A program made the translations under genes and the position numbers. A stretch of 64,000 nucleotides of DNA from Telmatactis stephensoni (lineage: Eukaryota; Cnidaria; Anthozoa; Actiniaria; Isophelliidae). The notes under the pieces are model-generated. The model made no database searches and had not been told where the DNA came from. It saw only the letters and a list, made by a program, of their open reading frames with translations. The first letter of the stretch is position 1; every line of letters begins with the position of its first letter. Below are positions 53,301-62,165 of this stretch, piece after piece. The stretch lies in the NCBI GenBank assembly GCA_029948255.1, contig JALIZF010001808.1:434001-498000 (forward strand). Reading direction: 5' to 3'.

Positions 53301-56300
53301 AGACATCAGTTTATATACTATGCACACTTGAAGGCCACCCCAAGATTTTGGTATTTGCTAATAGTTTTTGGTATTTGTAAATACCTGTTATTATTAATAT
53401 ATATTGTATGTTTTTGTTGGTACTTAGATGGGCAAACAAACTATGGGAACACCAGTGCAAGCACTGAAGCACAGAACTGATAATAAACTTTACAGAATTC
53501 AGGTATTGTGTTTATTCTAAGCTTTCCCTCACCACTGACCTATCTCTAAATAAAAACCATTTCTTTTTCAGACACCTCAAAGTCCTTTAGTTCGTCCTGC
53601 ATCACACGACGAGTACAATATGGATGACTACCCTCTAGGGACCAATGCTATTGTTGCTGTTATATCTTACACAGTATGTATGCTATTTAGTGTGTCCATT
53701 TATGTTGTTTGATACTAATTGAATCAAGATCTGGTGAAAAGGAGTGGCATCTGAGATCTCGACTGTGTGTGATTAAAGGATGATGATGAAGACTAATCAA
53801 ACAGATACATTTGCATTAGTTGAAAACTTAGAGTATGAAAAGTTGGCTAGAAGTGGTTTCTCCTCTTGTTCAGAGGAAAGCCACTGCTGGCATAGGGACC
53901 CCTTTCAAAATCCTTTTCAAAATCCTGGATTTCCCACTGCTTACCAGATCAAAAAGAGTTTTACAATACCTCTCCTCCCTTCTGAAAATCATCTCTAACA
54001 AGTAGTAATATTTTGGTGCATTTTTAAGGGCTATGATATGGAAGATGCTATGGTTTTAAATAAGTCATCCTATGAAAGAGGTTTTGCACATGGTTCCATT
54101 TACAAGGCACAGTTTCTAAATCTTGAACCCAAGTCTCGTGGATCTCAAGACAGCAGCCAGACCTTTGGTAAGTTTGTATTATTTTCCTGTTGATCTCAGT
54201 GTTATTTAATTTCACCTTGGCTATGGCCAATGCCCCCATCTCTTTGTCAGCCTTTAACCCCACAGGGGTGGATCAAAGTCATTTCAGGAGGGGATGTGCA
54301 CCTCAGTACCCTTCCCAAAAATCTGCCTCTCCCTTGACCAAACCAACTCATATCTGATTCATGTTGGAAATTGTGCAATATAACCATGATATTATGATTT
54401 TCACAGGTTGCCTAGAGAACGATGATCGGACAGAAGGTAAACTGGACCCTGATGGTCTTCCATCAATAGGAGCCTACCTGGAGACAGGGGATCCATTCTA
54501 TTGGTAAGCCAATATTACCTATTATTGCTATCAACAACAGTGGATCTACAATAGAGGGATGCAATGATTTAACTTATTTTTGAGGATTTGGGATGTATGT
54601 GAAAAATTATGAAAATCATAAACAGCAGCAACTACTTTTTTGTCACTTGCCTGGAGTCTCACAGGAATATTATTAGGATTGCTACTTAAACAATAATTGG
54701 CAAGTTGGCAGGATCCAGAGAGCGGAGAGGAACGGTTTAGGGAGGAGGGAGAAATAGCCCCCAAAAAGTAGGGATGAGGGAGAAAAGAGGCAGAAAAATC
54801 GGTTTGGGAGGAGGGAGGAAAACAATTATGAGATGTAGTGAAGGAGAAATGGCCGGAAAAAATATGGAGGAGGGAGAAAAATGGCATTAAAATGAGGAGG
54901 AAGGATATTGAAATGCCTGTTCCTCTCTGCTCTCCATAGTAATATCATATCTGGGTAGAAGTATCCTATGGCAGACCCTCAAAAATGTGCTAGTTTCTTA
55001 TAATATCAATTCAGTCTGCCATGAATGATGATGACATCTTATGCGTGTCAACTGATTGACTGTTGGTTTGGTGTTTCCCTTGACCTTTGTTGGTGTTTTA
55101 CTGACTCTGGACAGGACTCACCTTAAAACCTTCATGTCAACTTGATCAAACTAAGAATCTGACTTTGGTAGTGAATGATACTAAGTTATTGTTTTTATAA
55201 ATTAATTAATGTGTGTGTGAAGTCTGATGTCTTCTTTACTTGCAGCTATATTGATAACAACACAGGACAAGCTACTGTGAAGAAATATACCAACATGGAG
55301 CCTGGTGTTGTAGATGATGTAAGAAAGTACTTTTGAATGGGAAAAGGAATAACATTATGAGATGAATTTATTTGAAATATAATGACAGTGAACTTATAGG
55401 GGTACTTGGATGAAAATAGGTCAAAATTGGAAAGTGGTTAATTCCTAAGTTGACGTCAATTAACGACCAATATAGATAAATATAAAACCTTTTATCCCAA
55501 AAATTCTGCATTTTAATCATATTAGCACCAAGAAATTTTGGTTTAAGATCGAAAAGAACAATAGGGTTGTACTTATGACGTCATAGATACACAATGTAGA
55601 TGCTAAAATACGTGATAACATTTTATCTGTACCTTTGGAATTTGATGAAAATATATTGCTTGGTGACTATTGGTCACATATAGATACATTGAACCAAGTT
55701 TTGTCTTTTCCTTTGTTTTCTGCTTCCGATTCCGAATCCGACGCTAGTGTGAACCAGCCTTTATGATTTACCTGTACCTGTGTTGTATGAGGAAAAATTC
55801 CAGCATAGATTGATTTGGCTAGGAACAGTTGAGGTTTTATGTATCGTAAGGGTGTCTGCTTTAAGGGGGATCACTGTCTACAGGAGAAAAGTTAGAGTCA
55901 ATAAGATTTATAAACTGGAATTGCCTATTCAGTGAAAGCAAATTTTAAAAATACCTGGATTAATGGCATCGAAACTCGTCTTTACTCTTAAGAGAAAAGA
56001 TTTTGATTTGTATGCAGCTAGCTAGGTCTATCATGTTTATCAGGCAATCTCTCTTTTATAATTAACATTTATTGATTTTGTTGGATTGATAGGTTAAAAT
56101 AATTGGAAATGAAAATGGAACGAAACCATTAACAAAAGCTTGTGTGAAGTTGCGAATTCAGGTATCTAACCAACAGTAGAAACTTTGCTTATGTTGCAAA
56201 CTTTTTTTTCGTTTGTTTGTTTGTTTATTTGTTTGTTTTATAGAATCTAGCTGAATGCTTCTTTTAATGTCATTTTGTAGAGAAATCCTATTATTGGTGA

Positions 56301-58996
56301 TAAATTCTCAAGTAGACATGGACAAAAAGGGATCTGTAGGTGAGCTATAGGTTTCCTATTTGATGACGATATTCAGTGCGTTCTTACATTTCAACTGTTT
56401 TGATCGTTACAGTCAAAAGTGGCCAATTGAAAACATGCCGTTCTCCGAGTCAGGGATGACACCAGATATTATCTTCAATCCTCATGGTTTTCCATCCCGT
56501 ATGACTATTGGTGAGTAACTTTTGAAAATTGGAAAATTGTTTTTCCCAGTGATAATGTGTCATGAAAACAGAATTGCGCTTACATCAGTTACATGGACGC
56601 AATCAGGCAAACTGAAGAAGAAAAAACTAATCTAAGATAGTCACGTGTGCAAGGATGATGTGAAGGGAGGATTAGAAGAATTTTGTTGAAATAGCTGGAG
56701 AGAGATCGGACAGACAGCGAGATATCACTTGAATTAGGGAGATTGTGGATGCACATGGGACAAGAAATATAACTTTTTTGGATCGACAGATGAATGCGAC
56801 GCCAGTGAAGTGTAATTAAGAAGGACTTAAACCAAGCCACCTAAGATTCTTCTAGACTATCTTTCATCTCTTTCTAAAACTGCGTTATTCTATTCTGCTC
56901 ATAGGAATGATGATTGAGAGTATGGCGGGAAAGTCAGCCAGTTTGAATGGACACGTGTATGATGCCACACCCTTTACATTTTCTGAGGACGATTCTGCTA
57001 TTGACTATTTTGGAAAACTTTTAGTCAAATGTGAGTATGCAATGTTTCATTGTGCTAAGGTAGTGGAATTCCTTCTTTACTTGTTGGGATGAACATCTCC
57101 AATACTATTCGTAGGGCCATCTAGCTCCCTTGCCCCTCCCTTCCTTCCCAGGGAGCGGAGGGGAGGGGGCAGAGTTTGGTCACTACCGGGGAAGCCGTGA
57201 GTCGTTCCTTCTTTCTTCGTTGGAGAACATGGAAGGAGAGAGGATACATCAATGCAGGAAGATGGCTTTGTTGTTGCCAGAGGTTATTTATTCTCGCTCC
57301 GTTGGCATAACGAGAGTAAATATCTGTTGCCTCTGCATTACCCAAGTATCGCATATATCATATATAATTTCTAATTCCTTTCCCATCAGCTGGCTACGAT
57401 TACTTTGGTACAGAGCGTCTTTACAGTGGTATTGATGGTCGAGAATTCGAGGCAGACATTTTTATGGGTGTGGTATACTACCAACGTCTTCGTCATATGG
57501 TGGCCGATAAGTTCCAGGTAAAGTTAGCTATAACAACTCACGTGTGGCAACGCCCTTTGCTAACGCTCTCAAAATCATGCAGTACTGTTGGCGCCAACAT
57601 TTTTGACAGTTGTTGGTCTGTAGTCTTGTTCTCGCGTCGCGTCGCGTTTGCTAAACCACTGTTTGCTAAACCACCAAATGTTCGAGCCAACAATCTTAGA
57701 AGTTCTTGATCAATTTTTGGTACCGTTTTGCATGGGCTGTAGCCCATGGGTCTTGTGAACTTTAAAAGTTGGTGATGACGTCATCGTTATGCGTGTCATC
57801 TGATTGGCTCTTAGCATGGTGTCATGTGACTATCCTTAGTGTTTTACTATTGGTAGAAATGTTTTACCAGTTCGCTGACAGCCCAAATGATCAAACTAAC
57901 GTTCTGATACTTTTAATTTACCCAAAACTCTTGATTATCTTATCAGTTATGAACTATTTACAATATCAGTTGCTTGACTGTTATTTAGGTGCGTACTACA
58001 GGGCCAATAGATGCTCTCACATCATCAACCCGTGCAGGTATGAGCTATTAGTAATCTAGAGAATTACATATTATATTAGACCGTAGGCAATCCCTAACCT
58101 CCAGCTTCGCTGGCTAATGAGACTGTGAATCACATTTTTTCACTTTTATTTTGTGTTAATCTCGATCTAATTACATGTCGCGGTACTCACAACAATTATC
58201 TTTCTAATAACTCTACTGAATGACTAGATTTTGTTCAATCTGACTGTTAGTTTTTTCTTGCAGGGCCGTAAAAGGCAAGGAGGAATTCGGTTTGGTGAAA
58301 TGGAGAGGGACGCACTACTAGCTCATGGGACATCGTTCTTGCTTCAGGATCGACTGTTCAACTGTTCTGACAAAACTGTGGTAGGTTGCGCTTTCTGTGA
58401 CTTCAGTTTACAACAGGGCTTTTCTAGTCTATTCAAAAATCTCGATTATCTTATCTTTGATATAATATGTACCCGGGAACTGGGTAGGACTGAAATCCCC
58501 TGTCCCCGGCCAATAGAGACACCCCTATCTGTAGCAAATCCCAAATGACTAATGAACTATATGTTAAAGATATAATACACTGGGTGTCAGAGATTTTGGT
58601 CGCGTTACGGTTCATAATAACTATCTAGGAAGAATTAGGGAGCGATTCTTATTGATGATCATTAACGAACCGTTATGCGACCCAAGTCTCTGGCATCCCA
58701 TGGTAAAGATATAAAGACATCTTAATCAAAGCTGTTGTTGTTGTTGTTGTTGTTGTTGGTAGGGTTACGTATGCACCAAATGTGGCAGTTTGTTATCCAC
58801 TCTACTCGAAAAGCCCGCCAATGCGGCAGCCGCAGCACAGGGTGACCGTAAATGGTACTGCAAGTCATGTGATTCAAGTGAACATGTCGAACTGCTTGCA
58901 TTCCCGTATGTGTTCCGATATCTTGTGGCTGAATTAGCTGCCATGAACATCAAGACATCATTAGATCTTGAACGAATTGGTCAGACCTCGAGATGA
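44302..58996 (+). CDS. POLR1B: RNA polymerase I second-largest subunit (three one-base frameshifts)
   Basis: RPA2/RPA135, the beta-like subunit of the polymerase that transcribes rDNA in the nucleolus. I trace 35 exons from 44302-44400 to 58763-58996; allowing for three indels they encode about 1148 aa (human 1135). Landmarks are [123 protein letters not shown] and a C-terminal zinc ribbon C-x2-C ... C-x2-C at ~1075-1107. Frame breaks: an extra base near 47773, a missing base near 52455-52458, and an extra G at the 58264 acceptor. Conserved codons continue on both sides of each, so assembly error is the likeliest cause. Poly(A) signal AATAAA at 59053-59058. Introns host three snoRNA candidates and many repeats. 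Confidence 0.96.
45548..45682. mobile_element. MITE (TTATCCA family)
   Basis: The ends are imperfectly inverted: TGGTTGTACGAAGGGCGAAT at the left and AACCTTTGTACAACTGGGCC at the right. GTTATCCAGTGGATAA and the related GCAGTGGATAACTTTATCC lie inside. It lies in a POLR1B intron. Confidence 0.6.
46116..46885. mobile_element. hAT-like non-autonomous element
   Basis: Inverted ends CAGGGCATCTGA and TCAGATGCCCTG are flanked by AATATA on both sides. Subterminal blocks repeat: AAATCGCATAA and ATCGCACAAT at the left, TTTGCCGCATAAT three to four times at the right. A CAGGG terminus with repeated subterminal motifs suggests hAT, but a full 8-bp duplication is not seen, so the class is tentative. It lies in a POLR1B intron. 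Confidence 0.6.
48432..49106. repeat. ~34-bp tandem minisatellite in a POLR1B intron
   Basis: About 18-20 imperfect units of the type AAGTCAGACACCCATCTATG followed by ACAGACACCTCTAC. The array fills most of the intron 48408-49162. Units vary between CATCTATG, CATTTATG and AATAATG. There is no coding signal. Confidence 0.9.
49261..49293. repeat. Short hairpin with GGGTTTCCTGTG arms
   Basis: GGGTTTCCTGTG and CACAGGTAACCC form a small inverted pair in the intron following the POLR1B exon ending at 49216. It belongs to the motif family of 31456-31548. Confidence 0.5.
49631..49842. mobile_element. MITE (TA duplication) next to a splice donor
   Basis: The inverted repeats are ~65 bp: GACCATTTCATG and CTCAGCCTCGACAGCGT at the left, with complements at the right ending GAAATGGTC. 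TA flanks lie at 49629-49630 and 49843-49844. The left end begins 7 nt after the end of a POLR1B exon (49624), leaving gtaata as the donor. Confidence 0.75.
50465..50620 (+). ncRNA. Intronic C/D-box snoRNA candidate 1
   Basis: The terminal stem CTGCCATG (50465-50472) pairs perfectly with CATGGCAG (50613-50620). C box ATGATGA is at 50477-50483, D' CTGA at 50501-50504, and D box CTGA at 50609-50612 directly before the 3' stem strand. It ends 91 nt before the next POLR1B exon (50711), close to the spacing used for intronic C/D snoRNA release. The D'-adjacent segment TTATGCGTGTCA is shared by all three copies. Long for a C/D RNA (~155 nt). The target is not identified. Confidence 0.75.
51045..51160. 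repeat. (GGAAT)n-type pentanucleotide repeat
   Basis: GGAAT and GCAAT units with interruptions in a POLR1B intron. It is the third pentanucleotide array in the window. Confidence 0.85.
51996..52085. repeat. Dispersed repeat, copy 3 (inverted orientation)
   Basis: attcctgccgtaactgtacc and ccattttcagtcatacaaaa match, in reverse complement, the copies at 3905-4024 and 35363-35510. Confidence 0.45.
52856..53044. mobile_element. Foldback MITE with perfect 32-bp arms
   Basis: TTCGAGTTCCTCTTTGCTCA then GGCTAAGCCTCGA at the left is perfectly complementary to the right end. Perfect arms suggest recent activity. No matching flanking duplication was found. It lies in the POLR1B intron 52491-53427. Confidence 0.75.
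54504..55015. other. Purine-rich intron segment of POLR1B
   Basis: Repeated GGAGGGAG and GAGGGAGAAA motifs between 54717 and 54905 make this strand strongly purine-rich. No coding or RNA signal is visible; it is probably a decayed simple repeat. Confidence 0.5.
55016..55171 (+). ncRNA. Intronic C/D-box snoRNA candidate 2
   Basis: About 90% identical to candidate 1 over ~145 nt. C box ATGATGA starts near 55028, D' CTGA is at 55052-55055 and D CTGA at 55159-55162. The terminal stem CTGCCA (55016-55021) pairs with TGGTAG (55166-55171) with one G-U pair, so pairing is kept although the 3' strand differs from candidate 1. It ends 75 nt before the next POLR1B exon (55246). Confidence 0.72.
57762..57916 (+). 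ncRNA. Intronic C/D-box snoRNA candidate 3
   Basis: The diverged third copy. C box GTGATGA is at 57772-57778, D' CTGA at 57800-57803 and D CTGA at 57904-57907. The terminal stem TTAAAAGT (57762-57769) pairs perfectly with ACTTTTAA (57909-57916), a completely different sequence from candidate 1 with the same structure. The D' guide region TTATGCGTGTCA and the D-side ATGATCAAACTAA are conserved. It ends 72 nt before the next POLR1B exon (57989). Confidence 0.75.
58734..58760. repeat. (TTG)n tract at the last POLR1B acceptor
   Basis: Nine TTG/GTT units lead directly into the acceptor ggtag before the final exon (58763). The splice site thus has a UUG repeat in place of a normal polypyrimidine tract. 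Confidence 0.8.
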
Positions 58997-59052
58997 AATT
59001 GATATTGTAGAGAGAATCTAAAATTTATATATTTTAATACGAATTTGTACAA

Positions 59053-59058
59053 AATAAA
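59053..59058 (+). terminator. POLR1B poly(A) signal
   Basis: AATAAA 57 nt after the stop codon, the first in the 3' flank. Confidence 0.6.
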
Positions 59059-60297
59059 ATATTGAGAAGAAATCAAATGCTACTGTCTGTCTTTTGAAGG
59101 GAGCAGGATGGGTGGGATTAAAGTGGAAGACCATGAAATTCTTTTTTGTCGAATGATACAAAACTTGATGAATTAAAGTTTTCAACCAGCCATAATTTTC
59201 ATTAACTCCCCTCCCGGCCATAATCCACCTCGTTCAATCTAATTTGAGCTTGCGCAGTCAAATTTATAACCATTTCGTACTCTTGTCGTAGTTTTCGCAC
59301 ATTTGCATTTGTTAGGTCGCTAAACTAGCAGTGTGTGAAGCGACCACCACAGGAAGCCCAACTGAGGAGCGAACAGACTGCATGACTTACGGAATCCTTA
59401 TATTCGCACTCGAGCCTTTCAATGCATGCGATCACAATGGACTTTTGAAGGTTGTTTGTTACGGAAGCTCTGCATGACTAGTAAAGGCCTGGACATATAC
59501 GCGCGATGCAATATTTTCTACAACATCGCGCGCAACATGATTGCAGGGGTGGACACACGATGCAACTGTGTATTGCGCTCGATGTCACAGAAAATGTTGT
59601 ACAGTGCGTTCGGCCCTTAAGACTGCGTAATTATTAATGGGTTGATTTCTATGGATTATAAAGGATGGAAACGTTTAGCAAACTTGATACGAGATGAAGT
59701 GAGATGAATATATCGCATGCATGAATATATCGCATGAAGTGAGATGAATACATCGCATGCGCTAAAGTGACGACGTCGCGACTCTACATCTACTTTTACC
59801 TGGTCTAACGACGTCAACGTCATTTTGAACATTATTTGCTATTCGCGCCCTCTTCCACGTTTCAAAAAAATTAGCAAATACGACGCGAGAACGTAGTATT
59901 GCTTACTACCGTGATAATGTCGCAACACCACGTTTAGGAAGCCGCATTCCATCTGTTTTTACATCCCCTTCCTTTTTCACACTATTCTTGACTGTGCGCG
60001 CCATCCTCTTGCGCCTTGCGTTCGCTAAATCTCTTAGTAATCGCTAAATCTCTTAGTAAATGAGCCGGGCCGATAACTCAACGGCATAAATAACGGTCCT
60101 GTGCCTGCATTTTACTCCAGAGAGGTTTGCACCAGCAAATTAATCTAGTAAAAGGCTACAGTAAGATGTACATAACTGTGTTCGAATACTATAAGGCATC
60201 ACAAACTAGGTTGTACAAAAGCTAGATACATACAATCCAGGATATAAACATTTGATCATAGATTAAAAATAAAATATTTAATGAATGAATGAATTAA

Positions 60298-60300
60298 TAT

Positions 60301-60331
<31 letters not shown>

Positions 60332-60333
60332 CT

Positions 60334-60380
<47 letters not shown>
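60298..60380. repeat. (ATTT)n microsatellite
   Basis: About 20 tetranucleotide units with one interruption. The Leu/Ile/Tyr-rich reading frame across it is not a gene. Confidence 0.95.
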
Positions 60381-60381
<1 letters not shown>

Positions 60382-60469
60382 AACAATACGTCGGTATATA
60401 CAAAAAAGATCAAAAGAAAGAAGAAAAAAGAGAAAAAAGAAAGAAAAAGGAAAAACTTTTTGGCGGCGA

Positions 60470-60755
60470 CGGGGCTCGAACCTGTAGCACCTAAACTAGT
60501 ACCCCCCGGATACAAAGTAAGAAAATTGAATTATTGAAAAAATGAATTAAATTTTGGGACGATTCTCCCGAGACATTCAAAGAAGCTGAGACATCGAATC
60601 GACTTACGTTTTGGATGAAGATTTCGGCCCCATCCACGCTATCCCGGTGCTACATATAACAGTTGTCTTAGCCCGAAGGCCAGGGAGGGAGACGATATCC
60701 GGACCCTAATCCATACCTTTAGATATCACCTTAGACCGCTGCGCTACCTAGACAC
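60470..60755 (-). mobile_element. tRNA-derived SINE remnant
   Basis: On the minus strand GGTAGCGCAGCGGTCTAAGG resembles a tRNA A box. A T-arm-like GGTTCGAGCCCCGTC lies at about 60468-60483. The two may belong to separate fragments; the B box near the first is not clear. Confidence 0.35.
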
Positions 60756-61132
60756 TTAATAAATTTAATGTCTAATCGGGGTAGTCTATTCGGCGAAGTT
60801 TCATTATGATGCTAATATGATTGTCACAAATCCTTTGGGACAGACGGAAACCAATTAAATTCTAGTCTTTTTTTAAAACTGGGTTATAATTTCTCGTGAG
60901 CATATTTTTAAATTGAGCCTTCTTAGCTTCGGAAAACATGCTTGGGCTTAACCGAAACATCTCCGAATGATCTCCGATCCTTAAGTCACGTGACTTTAGC
61001 AGCACGGGTCGCCCGACAACGAATCAACTGAACGTATCATGGCGGTTGATTCTTCACATTGAGAATAAAAGACAAATTATATGGACTCAAAGCTGTGATT
61101 CTATGGAATCCAGCGTCTAAGAGTCTTAAGGT

Positions 61133-62165
61133 ATGGATGACGATGAGTCTGAGAGGCAGAAGAAACTGCAAACCGGCAAAGAAAAGGTGAGTTGAGCTGA
61201 AGTAGTGACGTGTAAACTCAAAGCAGAGCGCGCGAAGTTTGTTCTGCTGGAATTCTTTATTAACTTCACAGTTCTGTGATTTTGAACACCAATGTAAGGT
61301 TTAGTGGCTCTAAAGTCGCCTTTTCTCCTGTATGTAGCTGTTGCAGTTCCAGAAGAAGAAGCATGCGCCAAAGAAAAAAGAAGAAAAGGCACAAAGTCGA
61401 TGGTAGCAGTGGATCGGCGTCCGGGGCAAGTGCTAGCGAACCTGCTTCAAATCAAGAACAAATTGAAGCTTATATGAGGCAGCTACCTGTTGAATCTGCT
61501 AGTCAAGAAGCAAGTCCGCAAAGGAAAGAAGAAGAGCAGGAAGATATAAGCCAAGCTGATACAGATCACGATGCTCCGTCTATACATTCAGAACTTGGAT
61601 CTCCTATTCACTTTGAGGTACATATAGCTTGTAGTAATATTGATAGTTCGTGAAGAACAGCCTTCGACTACCACCAGAAAACCCTGGAATATTAATCTTC
61701 TAGGACTACTTAAGCTTAATCTAAAAGTTATCTTGTTATATCATGACTACATTTCGTGAGAATGAACATTTCATGACACTAAACATTCAGAGTACATGTC
61801 TTCGTATTAAAAAGTGCACAATAATTAGAAATGCAAAGTTATGACGGAAAGGGTATTTGAATTCTTTCCTGCACTGACAGAAATATTTGATTGTTTAGTC
61901 CTTTGATTTCTGATTTTTTTTCTAATTAGGTGGAAATGCCAGAGAGCTGAAGCAAATTTTATAAAGTTTATAACTTGTAATCGTGGCTGAATCTAGCATT
62001 GTACTAAAAAAATGTTATAACAGAATATAAACAGTTGAGGTATTTGTGTCATGTCAATGATTTCATAGCTGTGTTTTAAAATGTGTTTAGGAGGAAGCAG
62101 GTTTTCAGTCTGGGAGCTATGCCAGTGGGGAATACACAAGTGGCGATGAATCATACATTTCAGAG
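61133..62165 (+). CDS. AKAP9/pericentrin-like protein, N-terminal exons (partial, one frameshift)
   Basis: Three exons are visible: 61133-61186, 61338-61617 and 62091-62165; the gene continues past the window. The N-terminus MDDDESERQKKLQTGKEK joined to LLQFQKKK matches the conserved opening of AKAP9 and pericentrin (ERQKKLEAGKAKLAQF in AKAP9), centrosome/Golgi coiled-coil scaffolds. A Lys/Arg stretch and an acidic, Ser-rich region follow, as in those proteins, then EEAGFQSGSYASGEYTSGDE. Exon 2 is 280 nt, one more than a multiple of three. The KKKHAPKKK frame and the following KKRHKVDGSSG frame meet at the A6 run near 61373-61378, so one A is probably extra. Whether it is AKAP9, PCNT or their common ancestor form cannot be told from this part. 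Confidence 0.75.

Larger units (their letters stand above)
59060..61132. other. Intergenic, POLR1B to AKAP9-like gene
   Basis: No gene is supported. It holds a copy of CACAGGAAGCCC (59348-59359), short repeats of GAGATGAATA and ATCGCATG (59696-59760), an (ATTT)n tract, a SINE remnant, and the palindrome AAGTCACGTGACTT (60984-60997) near the start of the next gene. Confidence 0.45.

Noticed and set aside
44302..58996. POLR1B as a pseudogene because of three frameshifts
   Set aside because: All 35 exons, splice sites and catalytic motifs are conserved. Single-base indels shared in kind with neighbouring genes point to assembly error.
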